Shown one piece after another: positions 54,415-63,548 of a stretch of 64,000 nucleotides of DNA. Origin of the DNA: Anodontia alba. Its lineage: Eukaryota; Mollusca; Bivalvia; Lucinida; Lucinidae. A model generated the notes under the pieces. The model ran no database searches and was not told the DNA's origin. It worked only from the letters and a program-made list of their open reading frames with translations. A program made the position numbers and the translations under genes. Location of the stretch: positions 17,781,211 to 17,845,210 of the forward strand of contig OZ024821.1 in assembly GCA_964016985.1 (NCBI GenBank). The letters run 5' to 3'. Numbering within the stretch: the stretch's first letter is position 1; the number at the start of each line of letters is the position of its first letter.

Positions 54415-55012
54415 TAGTCTAATAAGGCCATGTCCAGCTGGTCAGTTAAACTAACCACACTTTTCCTTGGCATGTTTAGTCCTCTGAATGGTAAACCAGT
54501 ACTTGTGCACAGAAACAGACAACAGTAGTTACAACAGTAGTTACTGCCTTTCCAGAGTCAGTCGAAGGGAGAGAATGACCAGAGAAAATGTTTCATGATC
54601 AATTTCCATGAAAGAATGTTGCTGGATCCTGTCGGTGAACATGACCTCCTGACCACCAGTCAGATGCACATCTGACTGTTTGTTTGTGTTGAGGTTTTAC
54701 CCAGTTTTACCCAGTGGGGTCATGTCGAGCGCGGTCAGTTTACCTAACCACACATTTACTGGGCAGGCTTAGTCCTCTATGCGGTTAACCAGTATTGTGC
54801 ACATTCTTTCGCCAGAAACTGACAACTGCCCTTCTTGTATCAGCGGAAGGGAGAGAATGACCATAGAAAATATTTCACGATCAATCTCCATGAAAGAATG
54901 TTGCCGACCTCGGCGGGGGTTGAACCCGCGACCTCCTGGTCTCCAGTCGGACGGCGCATCCAACTGAGCCACCGAGGCCGGCTGCACATCTGACTGAGCC
55001 ACCGAGGCGGGA
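54415..55012 (-). mobile_element. Older S1-type SINE interrupted by a younger S1 SINE
   Basis: 54415-54664 is a diverged S1 body (GTTTAGTCCTCTGAATGG, GAATGACCAGAGAAAATG). Its head resumes at 54997-55012 (AGCCACCGAGGCGGGA) after the younger insertion and its target duplication. Confidence 0.75.
54665..54996 (-). mobile_element. Full-length S1 SINE with 14-bp target duplication
   Basis: The body at 54679-54982 lies between identical TGCACATCTGACTG copies (54665-54678, 54983-54996). On the minus strand it starts AGCCGGCCTCGGTGGCTCAG, has an A box TGGCTCAGTTGG, a B box GGGTTCAACCCC, a conserved body and a CAAACA-unit tail. This is a tRNA-derived SINE; it is not a functional tRNA because no cloverleaf closes around the head. 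Confidence 0.9.
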
Positions 55013-55218
55013 ATGGGGTTTAAGGGCAGTTCAACCCATTAAGGTCATTTACATCAATATGGTTTACTAAGATCATCATCTAAATGAAATATATGGGCAC
55101 ATATGGATAAATGGGAAATAAAAACACTTCAAAACTGTTATCTAGTGTGTATGTGTGCATTTGTGTGTGCTTGCATGCGTATGTGTGCCTGCATGTGTGT
55201 GTGATAACATCTTCTTAC

Positions 55219-55331
55219 CTTCACAGTCACCCTTTGGCAGAGCAAAAGGATCACCAAAATAAGCAGGTAAACATTTTTCACAACTGAATCCTGCTGTGTT
55301 GTATATACACTTCTTACATTCTCCACTGGTT
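55219..55331 (-). CDS. LAMC1: Laminin gamma exon e4: LEb module
   Basis: The 113-nt exon reads [20 protein letters not shown], then [14 protein letters not shown], matching the module after the nidogen site in gamma-1 chains. It completes the Arg codon from e3 and ends one base into the next codon. The acceptor is TTTTCACAG and the donor GTAAGAAG. A 7.7-kb intron holding DIRS element C follows. Confidence 0.94.
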
Positions 55332-56025
55332 CTGTGAAAAGAAACAAAGAATACATTTCACTTTTATGTAAATGCTGTTGGTACTCAAAAAAACAATTCA
55401 CTGAGGTAAAATGTTTCTTTTTAGTATCTGCATAAGAAATTGGGAGAACATTTTCCTGAATTTTCATCTAATTCAAAGTATTGACCCTGTACATGTACAT
55501 GGTAATCATATTTATTATACACATGCATCTTCCATCACTGACACCACTTTCAAACAATTATATTTCTTACAGTCTGATCCAAAGAGCTGAATCAGTTCAG
55601 AGTCTTGATTTTTCCAGATCCTATCACACCCTCTCAAATGAGAAATGTTTAGGCAGTTGTCAAGATATCAAAGCAGCATGTACATAACCTTCACATATCT
55701 TTAACAGCTCTAAGCGGACATTAATGACAAAAATAAACAGATCTGTTTTCATGACATTCATTATTGACCCCTTAAAGTGCCATATACAATTGTAGTAGAT
55801 GGCATTTTACTTTTTTTTTCTAGAAAATAAAGATTTACATTTCATGGGAATCAACTGCTTAGCAGATGAATCACATCAAATACCAACTTATTTTCTCTGA
55901 AAAATTAATGATACTTGAAAATGTTGCCTGCTGCTGTTTTGAATGGAGCTTTTAGGGTTATTTTTAAAGTATATAATAAACACATTGCAACTATAGTAAC
56001 ATAATCTGATGGCCTGAATCACGTC

Positions 56026-56240
56026 TTAACCGTAGTCCTGCTGAACCCAGGTATGTCCTGCCTTTGCAAACAGTGTAGATCCAGATCAGTTGGCTTCTGA
56101 AGAAACCAAATGATCTGGATCTGCCCTGTTTGCCATTAAAAATGTGAATTTAGACCAACAATCTGTAGCAAGTAATTTGATTGGCTCAAAACTAGAAATG
56201 GGCATGGCATCTTAATTTATTCAGCAGGACAAGGGTTAAG
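56026..56240. repeat. M4 MITE copy
   Basis: The ends are AACCGTAGTCCTGCTGAACC and TTCAGCAGGACAAGGGTTAA, and the centre hairpin GATCCAGATCAGTTGGCTTC. Confidence 0.75.
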
Positions 56241-56393
56241 AATGTTTCCAAATCTCCAGATCACACTCGATGAATCTCATGTAATCTTGTGATCTGGGAA
56301 TATCCACTCAACTTGGAACAGAGAATCAAATCATGCTTCTGCAGTAATAATATGTATATAATCAACAAGATACTAACAGAAAGAAATTCTCAC

Positions 56394-56709
56394 CGATTAC
56401 AATTTCCAACAGCATTCGGATCAATATTGTCATTACACATGCATCTCTGGCAAGGACGTTCTGTTCCATACCATCCCTTGGGGTCACCATAGAAACCATC
56501 TAAACAAATATCGCAGAGATTTCCACCATAGCCCTCCTCACACTGGGTACAGATAATCTCTCCTCCTGGAATCTGTATACAGGGGCTCTGTCCAGGACAG
56601 GGGCAGGGCAAACAGTCATCTGGAGTACCATCCCTTGCAGTACCATAGTAACCAACAGCGCAACTCTCACAGTTGTCTCCCATAGTGTTGTGCATGCAGA
56701 TACAGCGGC
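56394..56709 (-). CDS. LAMC1: Laminin gamma exon e3: LEb modules including the nidogen-binding site
   Basis: The 316-nt exon reads GRCICMHNTMGDNCESC, then CPCPGQSPC, then CTQCEEGYGGNLCDIC, and ends RCMCNDNIDPNAVGNCN. These are regularly spaced LE cysteines. The NIDPNAV heptapeptide (56408-56428) is the loop known in vertebrate gamma-1 to bind nidogen. The acceptor is TTTCAG and the donor GTGAGA. The exon ends two bases into an Arg codon completed by e4. Confidence 0.96.
56408..56428 (-). other. NIDPNAV nidogen-binding motif
   Basis: Seven codons on the minus strand spell NIDPNAV. In vertebrate laminin gamma-1 the Asp, Asn and Val of this loop are the key nidogen contacts, and all three are present here. 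Conservation predicts that the encoded chain can anchor nidogen and link laminin to collagen IV; binding itself is inferred. Confidence 0.9.
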
Positions 56710-56796
56710 CTGAAACCAATCAGTAACATAGCATCAAATAAGAGGCTTTCTTTTCTACCAAAAAGTATAGATATTTTTCTTATTTCTCCATGAAAC

Positions 56797-57046
56797 CATA
56801 ACTAAGTTGTCATTGCTCCAAATATGAGCGCGTATCAATATAATATTTTTCTTATTTGATCTATGAAAAAATAATTATGTTGTGGGTACTCATTAGAAGT
56901 GCCTTGGCAAGGCACTTCTAATGAGTACCCACAACATAATTTCTAATTCTAAGGCACTTCTAATGTGTACCCACAACATTATGTTTTTGTGGAGAAATAA
57001 AAAAAAATGCAAGTATGTTTTTATTGCAAAACTTGCCTTATCTGGA
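56797..57046. repeat. M2 hairpin MITE copy with duplicated right stem
   Basis: GTACTCATTAGAAGTGCC faces GGCACTTCTAATGAGTAC at 56886-56930, and the right arm is repeated (GGCACTTCTAATGTGTACC at 56953). It ends TTATCTGGAGCT. Confidence 0.7.
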
Positions 57047-57177
57047 GCTGTCTTGTGGGCACTCATTAGAAGTGCCTCAACAAGGTGCTTCTAATAGGTA
57101 CACCTTAACATATGTTTTCATTGAGAAATAACAAAACATATATATCTGGATTGCCCTCTTATCCGGAGCCATGCAGT
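57046..57177. repeat. M2 hairpin MITE, partial
   Basis: CTCATTAGAAGTGCCTCA faces AGGTGCTTCTAATAGGTAC. The right end is CTCTTATCCGGAGCCATG. The left arm is replaced by the preceding copy. Confidence 0.65.
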
Positions 57178-57514
57178 ATTTAATATGTTATACAACTGCT
57201 TTCTTATGCTGCAGATGTCAGGGTTGGATTTAGGATTTCAGGCAGTGGGGTTCAATTTAGACAATTTTAGGCAACAAGAAATTTGTGGAATGGCTATGTT
57301 GCGACTGTGAAACAGAGCTAAATGTACAGACTAAACATTGTTCAGCCAAGTGTGAAAAGTAGGTAAAGTCAGCAACAGTCGATGGCAATGGGCAGGGTGC
57401 ACTTTTCTTGACCCCCTTTTTGATCTGTTCTTTGATGTGAAGGTTTATGGACCTGTCAAACAAGTTTTAAAATGACTAAAAAAAGGGGAAGAATTGTAAC
57501 ATTTGCCAAAAGAT

Positions 57515-57635
57515 TTACTTGATCCAGGCTGTTGATATATATTCACATATTTAATGACAAATAGTGCCAACTGATCAGGATCTACACTGCTTGCAAAGGC
57601 AGGGCATATCATGATTCAGCAAAACCAGGGTAAAG
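57515..57635. repeat. M4 MITE, partial
   Basis: ATTTAATGACAAATAGTGCC, then CTTGCAAAGGCAGGGCATA, then TTCAGCAAAACCAGGGTAAA: the right half of M4. Confidence 0.55.
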
Positions 57636-57668
57636 TATCCATGTATGAAAGGTAACTCAAGTGTAATA

Positions 57669-58026
57669 CAGTCGAACTTCAATGGCTCGAACATCGTTGG
57701 GACCATGGAAATTCGTTCGAGACATGGTAAGTTCGAGCCACTGAGGGTTAATCATGGCACCAGTTCAGGAAGCAAATAGCAATAATTTAGGAAAATCTTT
57801 TTGATTTTCTACACAATGATTGTATGTCGAGTGTACTCATTAGAATTGCCTCAATAAGGCAATTCCAATGAGTACACACAACATACAATTCCATGATAAA
57901 ATAGGAAAAAATCCCTAAAAATTTGTTTTCTTGAGCTATTGGAAGAATTTTGTAGGGACTGTAAAAAGAGTTCTAATCATCCGCGGTAAACAAGCCATCT
58001 GTGTTCGAGCCATTCAGATTATACTG
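57669..58026. repeat. M3 MITE (reference copy), TA target duplication
   Basis: CAGTCGAACTTCAATGGCTC opens it and GAGCCATTCAGATTATACTG closes it, with TA at 57667-57668 and 58027-58028. The centre hairpin is TACTCATTAGAATTGCCTCA against TGAGGCAATTC-type sequence. The same family ends 10 and 15 nt from exons e10 and e9. Confidence 0.8.
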
Positions 58027-58118
58027 TAATTCATGAGACATCCTTGTCTGCAACAACCCACACAGTGAGTCATGTGAAATTAAGAATAATTTAGTTAGAA
58101 ACAATAACTGAAACTTAC

Positions 58119-58346
58119 CCGAGTCTGCATCACACTGTTCTGAGTGGTTATTACACTGGCAGGGCACACAGGAAGCAAATTTTCCACCAAATGCTGGATC
58201 CCGTTTGTATCCAGGAGCACAGGACTCACAGAACTGTCCAACATAGCCTTCAGGGCAAGTACAGCTCTCAACCCATGTTGCCTCTTCATCGCCGTCAAAC
58301 CCTCGCCTTGCAGTTCCCAGGTGGATATCATCAATAAAACCAACAC
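58119..58346 (-). CDS. LAMC1: Laminin gamma exon e2: end of L4 and first LEb module
   Basis: The 228-nt exon begins VGFIDDIHLGTARRG, the closing strand of L4, continues WVESCTCPEGYVGQFCESC, the half LE module that follows L4 in all laminins, and ends in CQCNNHSEQCDADSG, which opens the next LE module. The acceptor is TGTTTAG and the donor GTAAGT. Phase is 1 at both ends, so it joins e1 and e3 without a stop. NHS is a possible N-glycosylation site. Confidence 0.95.
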
Positions 58347-58868
58347 CTAAACATTATACAAGCTATCATTACTGTATTTTGTCAATTTTATGGTATCAAA
58401 CTTAATGTCTACATTGAAATCATTTCTGATGTAAACATATAGATATTTCTAGACTGTGTAGCCATACAGTATCGATGGGTAAAAAATATTGATACAGCGA
58501 TATCGCGATATTCAATGACAGCTCTACAGTACCAACTGCGTTACAGGGCACATTTTTTTTTATTATTATTTCTAGGTTTACAGGAAAGCCTAGCCCAGGA
58601 TTTTAGCCCCCCCAGGAAAATCAAATTTGCAATTCAAATGTTACTTTTATGTCCCTACCCTTCAAATCCGGGGCTGTAATATAGCATTTTTACATGTATT
58701 TTTGTTTGAAAATTATTTTATTTGATCGACCCAAGGTTGTTTTTTTTTTTTTTTTTTTTTTTATTTTTAGTCTTCCCTTCCAACAATAACTTTTTAAGTA
58801 ATCTCCCGTAAACCTAAAGATAAAAAAACCAACTCTGGCCTTATTAACTTTTCTATTCTAAGACTTAC
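58347..58868. other. Intron e1-e2: no gene; poly-T tract
   Basis: It contains a T-rich run (58738-58763) and a GATATCGCGATATT-type palindromic patch near 58498. No exon or named repeat is recognised. Confidence 0.5.
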
Positions 58869-59171
58869 CATCTGGATTATACGTAGCTCTGATCTTTATA
58901 GCTGTAATGTTGGCCAGAATTGATATAAATGTCTCTGCCTTAAGCTTCGGGTACCACTGGTAATTTGGATGTTCATTCAACCTGAACCTGTACTCCTGTG
59001 CTTCCAACCCAGGTGTGGGGTTTCCTTGTGAGTAGAATGGGGCTGAGATTCTCTGACCAGCTCCTTCAATGATGATGTCAAGAATAGATGCTGCTGCTTT
59101 TTCCTCACCAATACGTAGTTTGTAAGTCAGGAGCTGGTTGTAGCTGAACCTCTGGTCACCAAGGTAACGGG
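58869..59171 (-). CDS. LAMC1: Laminin gamma exon e1: second half of laminin IV (L4) domain
   Basis: The 303-nt exon reads RYLGDQRFSYNQ at its start, then IIIEGAGQRISAP, FRLNEHPNYQW and ITAIKIRATYNPD, all hallmarks of the laminin IV type A fold. It is preceded by TTTCCAG (minus strand) and followed by donor GTAAGT. It begins with the last two bases of a codon (probably Ala) and ends with one base of a Gly codon completed in e2. The exon for the first half of L4 was not found up to 64000. Confidence 0.95.
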
Positions 59172-59514
59172 CTGGAAAGACATATTAGATGTACAATACA
59201 TATCGCTAGATATCTAAGGCTGGCTAATCAGAGTTGAAAAAATAATTGATTATCAGTCATGCCATTGTGATCAATAATCTATCAGTAATCACTGAAGATT
59301 TGGTCATGATTTTACCTGTCTACCTGAGCATGACTCTTACCATATGTTATACTTTACTGTATGAATTTGGTCAGACAGGCCTAAGCAAACAATGTAGACC
59401 AAGACGAGACGCTGCAAATGCGGCTTCTCATCAGGGTCTGCACTGTTTGTCACTCATCCAGCTATTTCTGGACACAATATTGGGTAGTAAATTATTATTT
59501 AAATTTATTATTCA

Positions 59515-59758
59515 GGGCCCATTTGTTCAAAACTAACAATGTCATTAGTTAACGATTTGTTAAAATTTACATCGAGTGATACGCAAATATGCTGAAATGT
59601 TTTGCTGAAAAAATGTGAGTAGCTTTTGCAGTGCAAAAGTTACTCACATTTTTTCAGCAAAAAATATCAGAATATTGTGCATTGAATCCACTAAAACAGT
59701 TAACGAAATGACCCTTAATAAGCTTGTTAAGCTAACGACGCTTTGAACAACTGGGCCC
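59515..59758. repeat. M1 MITE copy
   Basis: The ends are GGGCCCATTTGTTCAAAAC and CTTTGAACAACTGGGCCC. The central stem is intact with one mismatch. Confidence 0.85.
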
Positions 59759-60046
59759 AGATTTTAAATAAAGTATGGTAAGGAGTAAAGGTGTGTGAGT
59801 ACTAAGGGTACATAGGGTAAAGTAACTGACACAGAAATGAAATTATCGATTATTAGCAAATTTGTAACGATAATCATTTTTGTGGTATTTATCACTCAAT
59901 TAATTGATTATCCAATGAACTGTGCCAGCCTTATATAAGATAACACAGTTATTAGATAAATATTTTTCTTATTTCTCCATGAAAACTATGCTTTCGGTAT
60001 TCATGAGAAGAACCTCATGGGCTTCTAATGAGTACACACAACATGT

Positions 60047-60320
60047 CATTACGAAAACATGCCTATTCAAATATATTGAAAATTTCCCCACCAAAAAATG
60101 AAAGTTTCAGATAAAAATTCTGATATTTTTCATATTTCTGCTCAAAACACAGATTGTGTGTACTTGTTAGAACTGCCTCGCCGAGGCGGTTCTAACAAGT
60201 ACCCACAATCTATGTTTTTGAAAAAAAATAAGAAAAATAATGTATATCCCTGTAAACCCCAGTTTTACTCTATAAAAGTGGAGTTTAAGGGGATCAAAAT
60301 CATACAGGTACGTTTTCATG
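60047..60320. repeat. M2b hairpin repeat (stand-alone copy)
   Basis: CATTACGAAAACATGCCTAT opens it. The hairpin is GTACTTGTTAGAACTGCCTC against GAGGCGGTTCTAACAAGTAC. It then reads TAAACCCCAGTTTTACTC to a right end ACAGGTACGTTTTCATG. The second copy lies inside M4 at 1450-1715. Confidence 0.7.
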
Positions 60321-60344
60321 TTTTTTTGATTTTTTTGAGAAATG

Positions 60345-60850
60345 GTGTTTTGATGATGATTTGGTGTTTTACATCCCTTTCAAAATTATTTAAGTCACAC
60401 TGAGACAATGAAAAGATGATAATAAAAGGCTCTGTGCAATGAATCACTGTACTTACAGTCATGAGCTGAATTCTGCTTGCAGTGGGATTTGATTTGTGTT
60501 TGTTTGTGTTGAGGTTTTACGGCCCAGTCAACCCAATGGGGTCATGTCGAGCGCGGTCAGTTTACCTAACCACACGTTTACTGGGCAGGCTTTGTCCTCT
60601 AAGCGGTTAACCAGTATTGTGCACATTCTTTCGCCAGAAACTGACAACTGCCCTTCTTGAATCAGCGGAAGGGAGAGAATGACCGTAGAAAATATTTCAT
60701 GATCAATCTCCACGAAAGAATGTTGCCGACCTCGGCGGGGGTCGAACCCGCGACCTGGTCTCCAGTCGGACGCGCATCCAACTGAGCCACCGAGGCCGGC
60801 TACAGTGGGGTTTGAACCTGAGACCTTGTGCTCCGAAGTCGCTAGCTGTA
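60345..60850 (-). mobile_element. S2 SINE interrupted by an S1 SINE
   Basis: The S2 body and tail lie at 60345-60492. Its tRNA-like head continues at 60803-60850, reading on the minus strand CGAGTGGTTACAGCTAGCG then AGGTTCAAACCCC as a B box. The S1 copy at 60493-60802 splits it. Confidence 0.75.
60480..60815 (-). mobile_element. S1 SINE nested in S2, 13-bp target duplication
   Basis: The S1 body at 60493-60802 includes the head (minus strand GCCGGCCTCGGTGGCTCAG) and is flanked by CAGTGGGATTTGA (60480-60492) and CAGTGGGGTTTGA (60803-60815), one mismatch. The duplicated target is the S2 B-box region. Confidence 0.88.
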
Positions 60851-60860
60851 ACCACTCGGT

Positions 60861-61046
60861 ATTTGGTGTTTTCAGTCTCTTTCAATATTACTTAAGACAT
60901 ATAAAGAAGATGGAAAAGTGATAATGAAAGGCTCTGTGCAATGAAGCCCTATGCAGTCATGAGCTGATCTCTGTCCACAGTGGGATTTGAACCAGGGACC
61001 TCGTGATCTAAAATCAGGAGCGCTAAATGCTCTGCCATCAGGACGC
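60861..61046 (-). mobile_element. S2 SINE copy
   Basis: On the minus strand the head carries GATGGCAGAGCATTTAGCGC (A-box-like) and GGTTCAAATCC (B box), followed by the S2 body (TCAGCTCATGACTGCAT) and a short tail. It lies directly beside the interrupted S2 copy. Confidence 0.75.
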
Positions 61047-61162
61047 TTCTTTTTGTGGAGAAATACTGACAAAATTTCTGGATATGCTTTATTTGGAACT
61101 ATAGTGAATCTTTGAAACTGGTAAGGTATGACTGCACCTTTTTTGGTATTATTTCTTTTCTG

Positions 61163-61377
61163 TTATCCCTTGTCCTGCTGAATAATTTAAGATGCCACGC
61201 CTACTTATAATTTTCAGCCAATCAGACTACTTGATCCAGATTGTTGCTTTAAATTTCACATACTTAATGACAAACAGTGCAGATCCAGATCAGTTGGCCT
61301 CTTCAGAAGCCAACTGATCAGAATCTACCCTGTTTGCAAAGGCAGGGTATATCTGGGTTCAGCAGGACAAGGGTTAA
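61163..61377. repeat. M4 MITE copy
   Basis: The ends are CCCTTGTCCTGCTGAATAA and TTCAGCAGGACAAGGGTTAA. The centre hairpin GTTGGCCTCTTCAGAAGCC lies between ATCCAGATCA-type arms. Confidence 0.75.
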
Positions 61378-61536
61378 GAATTCATTCAATGTACATGCTG
61401 GATAGCCAGTACAGGAGCTTTTGAGATTTTAGGGTAAAATTTTAGACTTCAGGTATTAATGTTTTGCTAGTGAAAAATCTCTGACAAATCGATGTGAATT
61501 TAAGTTTTTGTAGTTCAAGGTATTTTTTCATATATT

Positions 61537-61744
61537 AACCTTTACCACTCTCTTGACTAATTCAGCAGATAACAAACTGATACTTTTTTTTATTTTTTCC
61601 CAGAAAATAGGCTTTGAAATTTCATGCAAATTGTCTCCTTAGGAGACAATTTGCACAAAATTTCAAAGCCTATTTTCTGAGAAAAAAAAAAATATATATA
61701 TATTGTGTTCTGACATTTTTACCCAGAATGCTAAGCATTTAACT
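61537..61744. repeat. M5 MITE copy
   Basis: TTAACCTTTACCACTCTC opens it. The hairpin CATGCAAATTGTCTCC faces GGAGACAATTTGCAC. ACCCAGAATGCTAAGC closes it. Confidence 0.7.
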
Positions 61745-61916
61745 GAATGAACAGCTGGCATGAATGGACCTAAAACCTTGTTGATTGCACCAAGAGCTGA
61801 GCTTCAATCAAACACTTGCTACAGTTAATGGCCTAAAGATTTCCAGTGTTAAACAAATGTAATCTGGTATTAATGATGCTTAGCAAATATTCAATGGTGT
61901 ATGTTCTGGGTACTCA

Positions 61917-62060
61917 TTAGCATAACTCCAAATAAAATTCAAAAAAATATCGTTGATTTTCTAATTTCTCCCCTCAAAATCATGTTGTTTTACTCACTAG
62001 AAGCAGCTCACTGAGGCACTTCTAATGAGTACCCAAAACATATATTTTCTTGGAGAAAAA
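61917..62060. repeat. M2 hairpin MITE, decayed
   Basis: CATAACTCCAAATAAAA opens it. The stem is TTACTCACTAGAAGCAGCTC against GAGGCACTTCTAATGAGTAC. It lies in intron sequence upstream of e1. Confidence 0.55.
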
Positions 62061-62442
62061 AGAAAACTACTGAACTGACTTTTTATTTGATTTGTACTAT
62101 AACGGCCAAGTCAACCCTATTAAGGTCATGTTGAGCTGTTATTTAGCTACCTCTCTTATCTAGACATTCATTAGCAATTCCAATGAATTTCATGTAGAAA
62201 TAAGAAAATGGGTTACCCAGAATAAGCTTCACATAACAGCCCTGAGTAATGGGACTGACAGGCCCAAGGCTAATAGTGTGAACCTAGATCAGACACCATG
62301 TTCTGAGATGCTGCAGAGGGCATCGTCTGATCAAGTATACTGTTTGCCAATCATCCACCAGTGTTTAGAAACATTGACAGATAGACAAATGGGTTCAATT
62401 GTTTTTGAGAAGCATGGTAAAGATATTTAAAAATAATGCCTT

Positions 62443-62666
62443 AACCCTTAAAGCGCCAAGAAAAACTGCATCTGAAAATGTCATCTGTTTATGTCGTCTG
62501 CTGAATATTCCTGCAGACTTTTCAAACCTATTTTTGCATACAGGCAAACAATGTGGACCCTGATCAGTCTCATCTGGGTCCACACTGTTTGCAAAAATGA
62601 CTTTTAAAATCTCAAGCAGATGACAAAGCAGACGACAATAGTTGTGACTGGCGCTTTATGGGTTAA
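62443..62666. repeat. M6 MITE copy, TTAA ends
   Basis: TTAACCCTTAAAGCGCCA opens it and TGGCGCTTTATGGGTTAA closes it. Inside, GTGGACCCTGATCAG faces CTGGGTCCACACTG. The terminal inverted repeats are better preserved than at 45188. Confidence 0.75.
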
Positions 62667-62782
62667 TGACCCTTTTCTCAGGGAAAGCTCTTATTTGTAT
62701 AAGTTCTTTGATCATTTGTGATGGTTAAAAGTAAAATTATGAAAACAATAAATGAACTGAATCATGAGAAAACATAGATATA

Positions 62783-62994
62783 GAAAAGATGTTTTTTTCA
62801 GCTGAAAATTGTTGAAATTTTGCTTATTATTTCAAAACAAGCAGGTGCGATAAAAAAACAACATGTTGTAGGTACACATTTGTAGTGCTCAGTGAGGTAC
62901 TTCTACTAAGTACCCACAACATATAGTTTTCATAAAGAAATAATAATAATAATAAAAACAATTCCTGTCACCCTTCTCTGAACTAGAGCTATGG
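62783..62994. repeat. M2 hairpin MITE copy, decayed
   Basis: ACATGTTGTAGGTACACATT, then GTGAGGTACTTCTACTAAGT and TTCTCTGAACTAGAGCTATG. An AATAATAATAATAA simple repeat has grown in the right arm. Confidence 0.55.
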
Positions 62995-63200
62995 AAAACT
63001 GCTTTATTGCAAAATAAAACCAGTACAGGTCCATACCAGTGAACAGATTCATGGAATCCAGTCAGTAACTGCATTTGCCTCTTACATTCTGCATCACCCA
63101 ATGCTAAGGAGGACCAGGACAGACTGCACATAAGTACAGGTTTACCTTGGTGCTGCTTGCACAGACAGAGGGCCAGTTTTGAAAGTTCTCATGAATCTAT

Positions 63201-63423
63201 CAGCTCGAGATAAGGCATTTTTCTTTTTGTTGTTGTTGTTGTTGTTTTTCAATGGGTATTGACAGCTTTCTTCTTTCCCCACAAAAACATAGGTTGTGGG
63301 TACTCATTAGAAGTGCCTCACTCAAGAGCCTCACTGAGTGAGGCACTTCTAATGAGTACCCATAATGTATGTTTTTGTGAAGAAAAGTATTTATATGGAT
63401 ACGCCTCCTATCTGGAGCAATGC
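63201..63423. repeat. M2 hairpin MITE copy with enlarged centre
   Basis: GTACTCATTAGAAGTGCCTC faces GAGGCACTTCTAATGAGTAC around an extra ACTCAAGAGCCTCACTGAGT. A (GTT)n run lies in the left arm. Confidence 0.75.
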
Positions 63424-63548
63424 ATGATGGGATCATATGGTAACCTGTTGCTATATGTTAGTTGTTTTATTTACCATTACTAATGGATTTTACAGGATAC
63501 AGCCTCAAAAATGCATTATGCAACACTGTTTCTAGCTATGTCAGAGCC

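Larger units (their letters stand above)
6132..59171 (-). other. LAMC1: Laminin gamma-1-like gene, 3' two thirds (16 exons; 5' part beyond window)
   Basis: Sixteen minus-strand exons join in phase into one reading frame of 3,179 nt (about 1,058 residues plus stop). Seen: the second half of a laminin IV domain, an LEb row of cysteine-rich EGF-like modules, a CPPC pair, about 590 residues of Ala/Glu/Lys/Asp-rich coiled coil, and an LPTGCF C-terminal motif. Known: laminin gamma chains have this order, form the alpha-beta-gamma heterotrimer through the coiled coil, and bind nidogen through an LEb module in the basement membrane. From the L4 motif to the C-terminus the length matches my recollection of vertebrate gamma-1. 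The LN, LEa and first half of L4 should lie above 64000. Introns total about 50 kb and carry essentially all the transposons. Gamma rather than beta is supported by the single internal L4, the NIDPNAV motif and the C-terminus. Confidence 0.95.
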
